Notes: generated by a model from the letters alone, not told the origin. A stretch of DNA of 64,000 nucleotides from Hypholoma sublateritium FD-334 SS-4 (GCA_000827495.1 KN817524.1:560262-624261); one strand, 5' to 3'; shown: positions 22,961 to 35,450, counted from the stretch's first letter. Numbers and translations are program-made.

Positions 22961-23402
22961 GTACCTGCCACGCTATCTGGGTCGTCAATAGGAAACGACG
23001 AGAGTACCGGCCCCCTTTAGAAGTCTATCAACGCGGCCAGCGTGCAAAGCTAAAGTTTATAATGGGACGATTTTGCTCAAGTCTTCTTATCATGTTCACA
23101 TTTCTTCTCTGTTATTTCCATTTCCCGTATACATCACCTGTACGTTTTGTTTCTCATGAACTAGATAATGTATTCTGTGATTCCAGCAAGAATATCTCAT
23201 TAGCCTTGTATCCTGGGCACATAGCAGACACAGAGGACACAGAAAGGTTAATGTTGCAAGCAACTGCTGTATTATGGGCTTTGCAGCCAGCGAAATTTAC
23301 TAGGTTATCGAACCCTGCAGTGTGAAAATAAAATGGGTCAAAGCAAAGCACTCAGCTACTCATAAGCCATAGATAATAGTATGAATGGTTCCATTAGCGC
23401 AC
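22961..23402. other. Convergent 3' region, no gene seen
   Basis: This AT-richer spacer lies between the stop codons of eIF1 and SNRNP27. It contains an open stretch with a hydrophobic start (around 23062-23325), but codon pattern, position and lack of similarity argue it is UTR. Confidence 0.5.
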
Positions 23403-24399
23403 TTATTTGATTTTATCAAGTGGCCTGCAGAAATCTGGTTAGTGATCACCACGAGGAAGGATAACGAAACATACCTGTTGAAACCGCCGCGTCTAGAAAA
23501 AATGTGAGTCAATCTGAGAGGAACTGCTGAGTGAGGGTAACAAACCTATTCATGTATTGACGCCATGTCCGGGCTTTCTTGACATCTGCGCTGCCCTCTT
23601 GATTGCCCGGAACCTGTTTGCCCTGGAAAGTACTGTAAGCACAAGAATTTGCTTAAATAAGTCAGATATTGCATTACCTTTGTAGAACCAAACCCAGTAA
23701 CACCCATCATAGCCATCATAGCAGCGTCGTCATCGTTTTCTTCTTCCATGGCTTCTCCGTCTTCATTGAGAGATTTGGGAGTGCCTGGATCAACATTTGG
23801 ATGTGGTGACTGAGAAGATATTTGTTTAGATTGATCTAGAAGAGTATTGAGCGATTTTTCAGTTCGACCAGACCGTTGGCTACCTAGTTGTGATGAGGAC
23901 CCGGCCGCCACTGTGGATGGATCGCTGCCGTTCTTCGAGTCCTGTCCACTGGTATGCCTATCGTCGCGCTTGATTCCGTCTTTTTCATCCTTTTTTCGGG
24001 AGTCTCGCGTATCGTCAGCTCGGCGTCGCTCGTCGGGACGCCTGTCTAGTTCTCGTTCACGTTCACGTTCGCGCTCTCGGTCCTGATCATGCCTAGTATC
24101 AGGTCTTCGGTCGTCTTCTCTCCTATAGTCTCGGTCTCGGTCTCGACGGTCTGGATATGTGAAATTTAATACCAGACACAATTCCTGTTCGGGAGCTGCA
24201 TACCTGATGCTCGTCGGTCATCTCTATCCCTTCGAGGACTGCGCGAGCGACTACTAGGCCTTCTTCTCGGTTCGTCACGATGATGTCTTCCTCTGTCTCC
24301 TCCTCGACGTCCATCACCTCCACGAGAGTACCTATCCCTATCTTTATCGTCCCTTTCCCAACTTCTGTCACGTCGTCGAGGATCAGGCCGTGAAGACAT
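23403..24399 (-). CDS. SNRNP27: U4/U6.U5 tri-snRNP 27 kDa protein (SNRNP27-like)
   Basis: Spliceosomal tri-snRNP component. The protein starts MSSRPDPRRRDRSWERDD and runs through a long Arg/Asp/Glu/Ser (RS/RE-like) region. It then has the conserved C-terminal signature: MMAMMGVTGFGSTKGK, then the RQYMNR...RGGFNRPLDKIK end, assembled across short exons. The last join (AACAG|GT...CAG|GCCACT) restores GFNRPLDKIK and the TAA at 23405-23403, so the gene is complete. It shares a 150-bp divergent spacer with the next plus-strand gene, and one ACGCGT lies there at 24467-24472. Confidence 0.9.
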
Positions 24400-24548
24400 A
24401 GTTAATGGTGCAGTGTATGAATAAGAGTCGAAAGGACAAGTGCAAGCGCGTGCCAAAGCTTGCCAAACGCGTGACAATTAGTGTGACTTCCGAGCCACAC
24501 GGCTTATTTCGGTTTTGGGAACAGCTTGAGCAAGGTTCGAACTTCGCA

Positions 24549-25351
24549 ATGAACAGAAGTGTACGGGCGACCAAAGACGGTTCGTCTCTTTCTGTTTACG
24601 GGCTAGACTGAGCCTTACAGGTTGTGCCCACAGTTCTACGAGATGCCACGCACATTATGTTGCGCGGTGTGCCCACGGCTACCACTGCTGGGGATTTGAA
24701 GCGCGCTTTGTTGCAAGCTGACGTGAAGGGGGTTGCTGGAGGTGAGCATGCTTCATCGAACACATTTCGAATTCTATTCACTTCATTAATAAAGTGGAAC
24801 TGTACTACAAACACTTTAGACCCACGGGAAAAGCGATACTCACTTTAACTCTTCCTGATTACGCCCGTGACGCGGTTCACCGCCTGGAAAAAGGCACAAT
24901 TCTTGGTGTTACTTTGAAGGCAGAACCGATTGAAGTTCCACAAAAACTGCGCATAAATCCCGCAACTCATTGGCAACTGGAGGCGGGTGGAGACGGGCCT
25001 TCCGCCGGAGTGTCCCCCGGGAGGTCTGTTGCACTATACGGATTACCGGGGAAATCTTCAATCGAGGATGTTCAAAGCTTGGTCAAAGAATTCAAGCTAG
25101 CCAAAGTAAAGGGTCATCCCCCAATACAAACCGTTCCTCTGTGAGTTTGCCCGTATTCAGTTGTTACCTTGATGATTGTTCTTAACAGTATAATCCACCC
25201 TAGGCCGGAGAAGAAGTTCTCGATGATTTCACGGTTCTGCATTCACTTGGAATCCGAGTCTGAGGCACAAAGATTGGTCAGGACATTACACATGACACCT
25301 TATAGAAGCCAGGATGGTGCCCCTACTTTGAAGGCTGAAATAATTTATTGA
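24549..25351 (+). CDS. Unrecognised protein with two RRM-like segments
   Basis: Proposed exons 24549-24560, 24621-24741, 24795-25140 and 25189-25351 give 213 residues. The first coding exon would be only 12 nt (MNRS), chosen because its phase and GT..AG ends fit. The start is therefore tentative. Segment one reads HIMLRGVPTATTAGDLKRAL ... GKAILTLTLPDYARDAVHRL, like RNP2 and RNP1 strands of an RNA-recognition motif. Segment two begins RSVALYGLPGKSSIEDVQSL and ends near a strand-like RFCIHLESESEAQRLVRTL. I know no family by this combination. An RNA-binding role is inferred from fold pattern and from the divergent SNRNP27 neighbour. Confidence 0.6.
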
Positions 25352-25462
25352 GTGCAACTCAGGTCTCTGGTCACTATGAATTAGAATGGCAAGGTATATG
25401 AATGAGTCGAGTAAGTACAGAGAATCATAAAACATAAAAATATGCACGCCCGAAATAAGAAA

Positions 25463-26319
25463 TTACATCCTTTCTACTTCTGGGTCTTCGTCGATTTTCG
25501 CTCGTTGGCCCTGAATAGGAAAACGCTCAGAATCCCGTTGCCAAAAATGTGGCCTTACTTACGCTTCGTTCATTATCATCATCTTCTGGTGAACGACCTC
25601 TTTTGAGTGTCTTCCCGGGACTGGTATTATGTTCTTGTTTCCAGTCTTCTCCACCACCCGCCACAGCACCAGGACCATCCTGAGCATCGGCATACCTTTC
25701 CTCGACCTCGCGTCGCCTCTCGATTTCCAGGCGCTGCGCTTGAGCACCCCACCCTCCTCGGCCTGGATCATAATCTTGCCGGTGTTCATCCCTTACCTGA
25801 CCACCGCTTTTGCCACGTCCAAATTGTCGACCTTCTTTATATCCCAAGTCAAGGTCGCACCGAATTATCCGCTCATCAAGCTTCGTCCCGCTAACATAGC
25901 GCATGCTTGCCAACGCTTCTGTGTGAGTGTAGTATTCCACAAAACAAAAACCGCATGGTGTTCTGTAAATTGAAGGAATTGTGAGATTTACCGCGCATTA
26001 CCACTGAGTTCGGTACCAACTCACCTTGTATTTCTGTCTAATCCCATGATAATACGCTTAATGCCTCCACCATCCTCAGGACTGGCGCATTTGGTGAAGA
26101 GTTCATATATCTGCTCCTCTGTCGTATAAAAACTCAAGTTACCAATCTACAAATAACAGGCCAAGATCAGTCGCAGTGAAAAGCTCCGACACCGTTAGGC
26201 CGACCTACATAGAGAGTCGTCGATTTGGCAAGCAGATCATTCTGCCTTTGACGGTCAACACGCGTTTGAGAATCTTTATAATTCGACGGTTGATCCAAGG
26301 AGGAAACTACATGAGCCAT
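25463..26319 (-). CDS. CBC2: Nuclear cap-binding complex subunit 2 (CBP20)
   Basis: Binds the m7G cap with CBP80 in the nucleus and couples capping to splicing and export. The start is ATG 26319 ([16 protein letters not shown]). Exon 2 begins with [17 protein letters not shown] (RNP2 region), followed by [20 protein letters not shown] and FCFVEYY (RNP1), and then [37 protein letters not shown]. These are CBP20 hallmarks, including the cap-stacking tyrosine region and the R/D-rich tail. An extended acidic C-terminus ends [15 protein letters not shown]. There are at least three introns. It is head-to-head with RPT3 (155 bp). Confidence 0.95.
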
Positions 26320-26474
26320 GTTGGAACCAATTGGCCGCGGAGACTGTCGAAGAAAGCTGGACGAACGGTAGCTGAGCTCAGAGTATAAATCCCACGGTCA
26401 GGTTACTGGATTGGGAAGCTACGCGTCCAAGCCGCGTCAGCTCTCCTTTCAATACTGCATATCCTAACCTCACC
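26320..26474. promoter_or_regulatory. Bidirectional promoter between CBP20 and RPT3
   Basis: 155 bp separate two divergent start codons. It contains palindromic CCAATTGG (26327-26334), a TATAAA at 26384-26389 oriented toward RPT3 (86 bp before its ATG), a further ATTGG at about 26410, and ACGCGT at 26421-26426. Sites are read directly; function is inferred from position. Confidence 0.5.
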
Positions 26475-28156
<1,682 letters not shown>

Positions 28157-28965
28157 TTGGGCTATGTTATAGTGCGTATAGTTGCCCGTCTCTTACCTTT
28201 GCCCAATCCTGATTATTTGACTCTAGTTTCATACTGTATTCTACATCTTTCCCACAAACAATCGCACATTTCACTATCGTCGGTGTCCTCTTCCCGTTCC
28301 TCGGTCATTTCGCTCTCCTCACTTTAGCGTCCTTCCGATTATTCACGACGGATTGGCGCCCATTCAAGAGAGCAAGAAGCACTCGTCTCTTTCTATACAT
28401 CTTCCTCTTCAGCACCTCGGCGTGCAGTCTTCACTGACCATTCATTTGATCAGAGCAGGCATGCAGAGAAAGCAGTGGGATTCGGCACATATCTTACAAT
28501 ACAGAAAAGGTGCGTATGTAATATCCATTATCTCTTTACATTTGGAATTTCCAATATCAATCTTTTCTATTTCAATCCTTCGTTCATATCTATATTTTTC
28601 CGTGTGATATTCCGCTTCTCGACACTCTGGACGGCGTTGATAACCTACACGCACGTTCTCATTTTATGGAAGCTAGAGTAAACATACCGAACATCCTTCT
28701 TACAAGGGATGGGAGCCTGCGTTGTTTTCGTTCTTCTTTTTCAGTGGGAGGAGGAAGATCTGCTAGGTAACATATCTGTACTGTAGATAGATATCACCCT
28801 CGCGGAAAAATGAACTGTTTCAACTGAGTTGCAATCAGTGAACGAATCGAAATGAGCACTCATCTGTTTACTTTTGTTACGTCTAGATGAGGAAGGGTTT
28901 GTGAGCTTGTGCAGTGATCGTTTGATACCTTCCTTGAATCTTTCCTCACTTATCTACTCACCGTT
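28157..28965. other. Intergenic region, no gene seen
   Basis: About 800 bp between RPT3 and P5CR, both on the plus strand. Pyrimidine-rich and AT-rich stretches suggest 3' UTR followed by the P5CR promoter. No family match or consistent exon chain was found. Confidence 0.5.
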
Positions 28966-29770
28966 ATGGGCTACTCACTATGCATCTTAGGTTGATTTAA
29001 TCGATTACACTTGAAACGGTCGACTCACATAGGCACAGGATGTGGTACGATGGGCATTGCCGTCTTGTCTGGCGTCCTTGACAGCCTCGAACATCCCTCA
29101 ACAAAAATCCTAAATGGCTCCGCGAAATGGGAATCGCATACCCCTGGAACTCTGACGCCAGTTGGCCCTCCTGATGCCTCTGTGCCCACCCGCTTCCTCG
29201 CCTGCGTGAGCCGAACAGAAAGCGCTGCAAAACTGAAGAAGATCTTCAGCGCCCTGGGGCCCCTAGGCGCATCTGTGGAGGTTCTCGCTTCGCGGAATGT
29301 CGAAGCGGTGCAGGCGGCAGACGTCGTGATTCTCTGGTGAGATTCGGCGCCGCTGACGCCCATGTCTTGACGACGGCGCTGACCGCGCGATGCAGCTGTA
29401 AGCCGCAGCTCGCGCACACGATCCTCGTCGAGGCAGGGATGAAAGAGGCGCTCGAGGGCAAGCTCATGATCAGCATCCTCGCGGGCATTACGATGCGCCA
29501 GCTCACCGGCTGGGTGGCGCCGACGACGCGCGTCGTGCGCGCGATGCCCAACACGCCGTGCAAGGTCAGCGTCTCGCGTTGTCGTACCACGCGCCTCTGC
29601 TGACGCACTTTGGCTCTTTGCGCAGATCCGCGAGGGGATGACGGTGGTGTCAAATTTGCCCGCGTCGGACCACGAGGAGACGGACGGCGCGGTCATCCTC
29701 AAGATATTCTCGTCGATTGGGCGGTGCCGCTTCCTCGAGGAGAAGCACTTCGACGCGTGCACGGCGCTGT
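28966..29770 (+). CDS. PRO3: Pyrroline-5-carboxylate reductase, 3' end lost in gap
   Basis: Last step of proline synthesis: NAD(P)H-dependent reduction of pyrroline-5-carboxylate, cytosolic. The start is ATG 28966 (MGYSLCIL). After a 43-nt intron it continues GTGCGTMGIAVLSGVLDS, the Rossmann nucleotide-binding loop. Next come VVILCCKPQL (across an intron at 29336-29394), ISILAGITM, TRVVRAMPNTPCKIREGMT and FSSIGRCRFLEEKHFDACTAL, all typical of P5CR. The C-terminal dimerisation domain falls in the run of N. Base composition changes sharply at the second intron: exon 2 has mixed third positions, while exon 3 onward is almost all G/C. Confidence 0.93.
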
Positions 29771-30274
29771 NNNNNNNNNNNNNNNNNNNNNNNNNNNNNN
29801 NNNNNNNNNNNNNNNNNNNNNNNNNNNNNNNNNNNNNNNNNNNNNNNNNNNNNNNNNNNNNNNNNNNNNNNNNNNNNNNNNNNNNNNNNNNNNNNNNNNN
29901 NNNNNNNNNNNNNNNNNNNNNNNNNNNNNNNNNNNNNNNNNNNNNNNNNNNNNNNNNNNNNNNNNNNNNNNNNNNNNNNNNNNNNNNNNNNNNNNNNNNN
30001 NNNNNNNNNNNNNNNNNNNNNNNNNNNNNNNNNNNNNNNNNNNNNNNNNNNNNNNNNNNNNNNNNNNNNNNNNNNNNNNNNNNNNNNNNNNNNNNNNNNN
30101 NNNNNNNNNNNNNNNNNNNNNNNNNNNNNNNNNNNNNNNNNNNNNNNNNNNNNNNNNNNNNNNNNNNNNNNNNNNNNNNNNNNNNNNNNNNNNNNNNNNN
30201 NNNNNNNNNNNNNNNNNNNNNNNNNNNNNNNNNNNNNNNNNNNNNNNNNNNNNNNNNNNNNNNNNNNNNNNNNN
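29771..30274. other. Assembly gap (504 N)
   Basis: A run of 504 N interrupts P5CR. Single ambiguous bases follow at about 30402, 30452 and 30491, so sequence quality is low on the right flank. The gap lies within the GC-rich island, where sequencing often fails. True gap length is unknown. Confidence 0.99.
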
Positions 30275-30339
30275 CTAGCCAAATTTCAGTGCAGATCAGA
30301 GCACCCAAAAAGCACGCTGCTAACCGCATCTTCCAAGAC

Positions 30340-30775
30340 ATGGGCGACACAGACCCCCCTCCCGGTGCGCCCCAGCCGCCCCTCGTCCAGGCAGACACTC
30401 ANTTCACCCGCAGTCCCCCTGCACGTCATCGTCACCCTCGGCGTCGTCGCCNCGCTCATCGCCATCGCGCTCCTGTGCGTCGTCGCCTGCNCGCGCGCGC
30501 CGCGGGCCTCGCAGCGCGGCCGCGCGCCCACCGTCCCGGGCCCGACGCGGCGGCACCACCATCGGCGGCACCTGATGCACTACCTCGACGGGCGCGCGCA
30601 GGGCCACACGCGGACGGGCGGCGGCGGGGGGTCGCAGTCGTTCTCCGGCTCGCTGAAGATCTCGCCGTCGCAGCCTGCGATCTTCGCGATTGGGAAGGAC
30701 GCGCAGCGGTGTGTGAAGGTCGTGCTGACGCCGCCGACGCCTGCGCGGGCGGGCGGCGCTCCGGGCGCGCGGTAG
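30340..30775 (+). CDS. Small single-pass membrane protein, uncharacterised
   Basis: Two exons (30340-30364 and 30414-30775) joined by a 49-nt intron with GTGCGC donor and CGCAG acceptor give 128 residues. The N-terminus MGDTDPPPVPLH precedes a clear transmembrane helix, VIVTLGVVAxLIAIALLCVV (x is an unread base), then a Cys/Arg-rich membrane boundary and a basic, Gly/Pro-rich tail with GGGGGSQSFSGSLKISPSQP. A short N-terminus outside and basic tail inside (type I/III topology) is expected by the positive-inside rule. I recognise no family. Codons are strongly GC-ended, as in the surrounding island. Single Ns mean some residues are uncertain. An earlier exon could lie in the gap. Confidence 0.55.
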
Positions 30776-31061
30776 GCTCGGCGGTGCGCACTGCGATACC
30801 CCTATTGCTATCCGCCTATATGATTAGCTCAAGCTTCGTATTCATTGATCATGATCTGCCCGTCTGGCTTCGTGGGGCGTGGCAGGATCGGCGTTTTGAA
30901 TTCGAAGGTAAGTAGTACGATACAAATGCAGATGGACAGATGAATGTCCGCGTTAGCTACAGTAAGAAATGGACCGGGTCTATGAAAGCGCCAGAGCGGG
31001 CGATGTGCGTCGCGATTTGGTGCGCGCGGAACGGAGGTTGAATCCGGTCCTGGGGTTGCGC

Positions 31062-32366
31062 TCACTCGGTTTTTGCGGCCTCTGAGGGCAGGGCGGGCTG
31101 CTCGACGGGCGCCTGCTCGATGAACTCGTGCATGTAGGCGACGAGCTTGTCGACCTCCTCCTCCGTGACCGCGTTGTAGAGCGACGCGCGGATGCCGCCT
31201 ACGGAACTGCGAATATAAGTCAGCGTAGAATGATAAAGCGTGGAGCTACCCTACCGGTGCCCCTTGAGCCCCTTCATGCCCTGCGCCTCGGCGCCCGCGA
31301 GGAAGCGCGCCTCCGCGCCGTCGCCGAGCACGTTGAACACGACGTTCATCCAGCTCGCGCTGCCGGGCTGCACATGTCCGCGCAGCACGCCCTTCGCCTC
31401 GCCCGCGCGCAGCGCCGCGTACACCTTCGCCTGCTTGCGCCTGTTCACCGCGGCGTAGTGCTCCACGCCGCCGAGCGCCGCGCTGTGGCGCAGCACGAGG
31501 CCCGTGACATAGAGCGCGAACACCGGCGGCGTGTTCGGCATGCTGAGCTGCTTCGCGAAGGGCGCATAGGCGAGCGCGGTGGGGACGGGCGCGCCGCCGA
31601 GGCGCGCGGCGGCGTCGACGTCGACGATGCAGTCCTGCCGCACGATCGCGACGGTGAGCCCCGCGGGCCCGACGTTCTTCTGCGCGCCCGCGTACACGAT
31701 CGCGTGGTCCGCGAGGCGCGGGATCGGGCGCGACATGAACGACGACGAGTGGTCGCCGACGAGCGGGAGCAGCGTGCCGCTCGGGAGGAGGTCGAACGGG
31801 AAGGACGCGGGGTCCGCGGGGTCCGTCGCGAACTGCGTGCCGGAGACGGTCTCGTTCTCGCAGTAGTAGATGAGCGCGGGCGCGGGGGAGAAGGCGTACG
31901 CGCTGCGCGGCGGGATGCGGTCGAACGCGGCGCCGCTGGGCGAGAGCGTGCGCGCGTCGGCGGCGATATGCACGGTGGCGCCGGCGGCGAGGCGCGCGGC
32001 CTCCTTCGCGGCGGCGGCGCTCCACGAGCCGGTGAGGACGTAGTCGAGGACGCGCTCGCGCTCCGGGAGGTCGGGGTGCAGCAGGCGGTGGCGCGCGAGC
32101 ATGTTGAGAACGATGGCGGAGAACTGGGCGGTGCCGCCGCCCTGGAGGAAGAGGATGGTATGCGTCGGGGGGACGGCGAGCTGGGTGCGGATCTGGGCCT
32201 CGACGCCGGCGAGGTAGGCGGTGAACTCCTTGGAGCGGTGGGAGATCTCGGCGATGCCGATGCCGGTGCCCTCGAAGTTGAGCAGGCCCTGGGCGGCCTC
32301 CTCGAGGACCTCGACGGGGAGGGCAGAGGGGCCTGCGCCAAAGTTGGTGATGCGGCCGTGGGGCAT
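31062..32366 (-). CDS. SER1: Phosphoserine aminotransferase
   Basis: PLP enzyme of serine synthesis, converting 3-phosphohydroxypyruvate and glutamate to phosphoserine. Two exons (32366-31255 and 31206-31062) give 418 residues. Family motifs: [18 protein letters not shown] at the N-terminus, [29 protein letters not shown] (phosphate/PLP-binding loop), [12 protein letters not shown], and [12 protein letters not shown] with the PLP-binding Lys. The C-terminus has [21 protein letters not shown]. Alanine codons are mostly GCG and nearly all third positions are G or C, unlike genes outside the island. Because stops are rare in such DNA, several other frames are also open here; those are artefacts. 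Confidence 0.96.
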
Positions 32367-32985
32367 GGTGGTAGTGGTGGATGAGGGTGTCGGATAAATT
32401 TATGTGACTCAATATGTAGATCTAATCGCGATGTCGTCATCAGCGGCTGCTGGCGTCGCACGGCGGTGGACCAATACATGGAGTACACATTGTATATTGC
32501 ACGAGTAGTTATATAGTCCGAACGAAGGCTATTTAATACATACGCGGAGGGTCAAAGGCGTCAAGCTGCGCCTCCGGTGAAAGTAAAGAGTGATTGATGT
32601 GTGTCGAGAACGTCCACGGGGACAGGTAGGATTATGTGGGTGTTATATAGGAGAAGGGCAATGATAGCATCGTAGATCGGAAAGCAAATATATATATATG
32701 ATGACGATGCGGGTTGTGAACTCGAATGGTATGCAGAGTACAGTAGGATAGATCAGGAATAAGTGGGACAAGTAGGATAGATGGGGCCAGAGATGCTCGA
32801 TGGCTTTGATGATATTGTGGCTGGCTGGCGGTAGACGTGCGATGATCGTTATGCAGGTTAAATAATGCGCGTCGCAAAGCGTTAAATGTGGGCTGAATGG
32901 GGCCAAGTGGAGATTTGTAGCGGGGAAAAGCAGGATTTAGCAGGTGAGGATAGAACGTAAGTGCTCGTAAAGCGAGGATGGGCGA
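32367..32985. other. Intergenic region between two minus-strand genes
   Basis: About 620 bp hold the PSAT promoter side and the 3' region of the hypothetical gene. Composition falls back to moderate GC here. There is a short TA-rich run (ATATATATAT near 32689-32699). No coding segment was supported. Confidence 0.5.
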
Positions 32986-33474
32986 TCAGAGATTTATGCG
33001 CGAGGAGTTGATACATGAGTGGGGATGCTCCGCGCGATAGTCGACGACGGGCATGAGATTGTGGAACAGGACGCGGGATGGGATGAAGCGCGAGGGGGGT
33101 GTTGATACAGATTGTGCAGAGGTTTCGCGGGGCTTTGTGGGTGTGATCGGACATGATCGGAGAGAGGTCTTTCTGCGACGGACGGGGCCCGGGCCCGGGG
33201 GCGCGCAGAGGGCGGCGTCTGCGATGAGGGAGAGATCGGCGATGTCCCAGGGGTTGAGCAGCTCGGGCGGGGCGTCGAGCGTGGAGATCCACGGCAGGCT
33301 GTCGAACGCGGGGAGGCGCCTGCGCCGCGACGCGGCCTTGGAGCGCGTGCGCGAGGAGACGGGCGTGCAGACCTGGGCTGTGTTAGGGCGGGCGCGGCGG
33401 CGGGGGACGCGACTCACGGGCGGGGGGCCGAGGTGGAAGGGCGAGGCGAGGCGCGGGGGCGGGGAGAGGACCAT
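32986..33474 (-). CDS. Hypothetical basic proline-rich protein
   Basis: Reading starts at ATG 33474 (MVLSPPPRLASPFHLGPPP). A probable 42-nt intron (GTGAGT..ACACAG) then joins to AQVCTPVSSRTRSKAASRRR. The remaining reading contains an aromatic/acidic stretch, AFDSLPWISTLDAPPELLNP, WDIADLSLI, then a basic Pro/Ser-rich tail ending INSSRINL. Without the intron the frame is also open, so splicing is unproven. I recognise no family. Support comes from the good start context, the plausible intron and a non-repetitive central segment. GC-rich DNA makes spurious frames common, so confidence is limited. Confidence 0.4.
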   Translation of the reverse strand: MVLSPPPRLASPFHLGPPPVSRVPRRRARPNTAQVCTPVSSRTRSKAASRRRRLPAFDSLPWISTLDAPPELLNPWDIADLSLIADAALCAPPGPGPVRRRKTSLRSCPITPTKPRETSAQSVSTPPSRFIPSRVLFHNLMPVVDYRAEHPHSCINSSRINL

Positions 33475-34674
33475 GGTGCTGGCGGGGATGGCTAAAGAGA
33501 GACGTGTATATAGGGCATGCCAGGGGACAATGGGGGAGAAGTTAAAGAGACGCCGCCTCTAAAGAAATCCTCTCAGCCCGCTGACAAAGCAGACCCCCCT
33601 CGCGGCCCCACCTGCCCATTCCGGGACACCCGCATCGGGCGAAGGCACGAGGTCCCCGCCTTCTGACTCCCGCTCCTCCCACACTCCCGGAATCATTCCA
33701 TCCCGCCGTCCCACCGCGACCATCATCCAAGCCGTGCATCCACATCACACCACTGAAACACAGCACGCTGCCCGCCGCTGTCACACTGACAAGTCACTCC
33801 GGCCTCCGCCCGGAATCTTGATTGCGCACTTACCGAGGAACGACTCCGGGCCCACCCCGTTCCCTGCCGCTTGACTCAGCGCGACCGCATACACACCACC
33901 AGGTGGCACTCCTATTCCTGCCCCCTCCGCTTCCCAGTCGGATCCATTCTTGGCCCCGTCCACCTCAAACTGGCAGTGCATGAATCATCACTCAGGAATA
34001 GCCCGTACGGCATGCAACGGTCATGCGCCCAGCCAGCACATCATGACGCTCTGGCACCGTCGCGCCAGAACGCCCCGGTGTCAGCGCACATGTCGACTAC
34101 TGTCCCCCATTGTCCGCCCTTTGTCTCTGATAAAAGAAGCCCGCCGTTCCGCGCTGTCTGGATCCATCACACCTCCTTTCCCACTGGCATCGCGACGAGT
34201 CACTCCCCCCCATTGTCCACACGCGCGCCCCATTCAACTCAAAAGGCTATTGTCATTTCGCCTTTTTGTGATTATTGTCCGCGTATGGATTCCGCCAACC
34301 CTGGATCGCCGCCTTTATTGTCCAGCCTGCAGGGAAACAACACCAAGTCGCGTATCTTGCCGCCATCAAAAATCCTATATTGACGCGTTCGACCGAGACG
34401 CGCCCACGCGCAGTGCTTCGCGCTCAAAGGGAGCCTGGGCCCCGCGACGCGGGTCTGGAAAAGACTAACAATCCATTCAGTCCGCGGCGCGTCGCAACGC
34501 GCCACCGCGCCCCGCCCAGTCGCGTCGCGCCGCGATGAATGGGGACGGCTGCGCTTGATCAGCGCTATGCCAGACGGAGACAAATGCCCGGGTGCCTACC
34601 TGCCCGGGGCCGCCCCACGCGACGCGTCCCGGCGTGCCTATGTATGTACGTGTGCGACGCGCCGTTGCCGCCAG

Positions 34675-34766
34675 GCATGCGTGCGTGCGTGCGTGCATGC
34701 ATGCGGCCGCATAGGGGCATACACGCCGCATACATGCATGCACCGCGTTTCCATGCATGCGCGCCG
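34675..34766. repeat. Alternating purine-pyrimidine GCGT/GCAT low-complexity tract
   Basis: Nearly perfect alternation runs from 34675 to about 34704 (four GCGT units then GCAT units). Shorter ATGCATGCA and CATGCATGCGCG stretches lie at about 34733 and 34752. Such alternation favours left-handed DNA in vitro; a biological role is not shown. Confidence 0.7.
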
Positions 34767-34889
34767 CGCGCCATGGCGACGTGGCGCGCCGTGTAAGCCC
34801 AGGACGCGACCCCCCCTGCGGGATATGCCACTGCGTTCGGCGTTCGGCGTTCTTAGCCTTGGGAGCGCATAACAACAGGTGTCTCTTCC

Positions 34890-35450
34890 CCGTCGACGTG
34901 TCGCGGGAACCCCAGTTTAATTTCTCATGCCCAACACGCACACACACGCCCCTGCGGCACCACGACGAAATACGCGCATATACCCACTTTGCTTGCTCTG
35001 GTGCAGAGGCGAGCTGCGACGCGTCTCGGACTCGGCGGACCGCGTGTGTGGCACGGCGGGGCACTATCTCCCGCTGGCATGCATTTATAGGCCGCTGCGC
35101 GCCCCGCGCCCACGCGCCACTGCGTGCGGAATCCGCTTTTTGGGCTCTGGCAGCACCACAGTCGCCGAGAGCGTGCAACTCGCGGCCCATTATTCCCAAA
35201 CCTACGCAGCGGTACGCCGCGTCTCTTCTTCCCATCGCCCATGGACATTTCGACGCGTCGCGACACAAGCCCGGGAATTCCAGTCATGCACACACGCATG
35301 TGCGGGCGACACAGCGGCGGAAGTGCGCATATAGCATATCCACTCTGACTCTGCTGGAGCTGAGACGCGGCTCGGCGGGCCGCATGCGCGCAGTGCTGGC
35401 GGGCCCATCTGGATTCCGGATCTCCCGCTGGTACATATTTATCTGGCGCC
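34890..35450 (+). repeat. Diverged direct duplication, period about 350 bp
   Basis: Copy 1 (about 34890-35100) and copy 2 (about 35250-35450) share ordered words at a constant offset of about 352-354: CGACG[T/C]GTCGCG, CACACACGC, GCGCATATA, CTCGGCGG[A/G]CCGC, TCTCCCGCTGG and ATTTAT. A third, weaker block with similar words may lie near 35700-35790. Copies are diverged and contain no intact frame. Confidence 0.5.

Noticed and set aside
24520..24548. tRNA B-box-like GGTTCGAA
   Set aside because: No A box, no acceptor stem or cloverleaf around it; it lies in the SNRNP27 divergent spacer.
29771..30274. Possibility of a full gene in the N run
   Set aside because: No sequence to support anything beyond the continuation of P5CR.
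30365..30413. Frameshift at the single N (30402) in the small membrane protein
   Set aside because: A canonical GTGCGC..CGCAG intron covers this base and joins the two frames.
31128..32384. Long open frames of 350-420 codons on both strands over PSAT
   Set aside because: They overlap the true PSAT frame, are Arg/Ala/Gly-rich without motifs, and exist only because stop codons are rare in GC-rich DNA.
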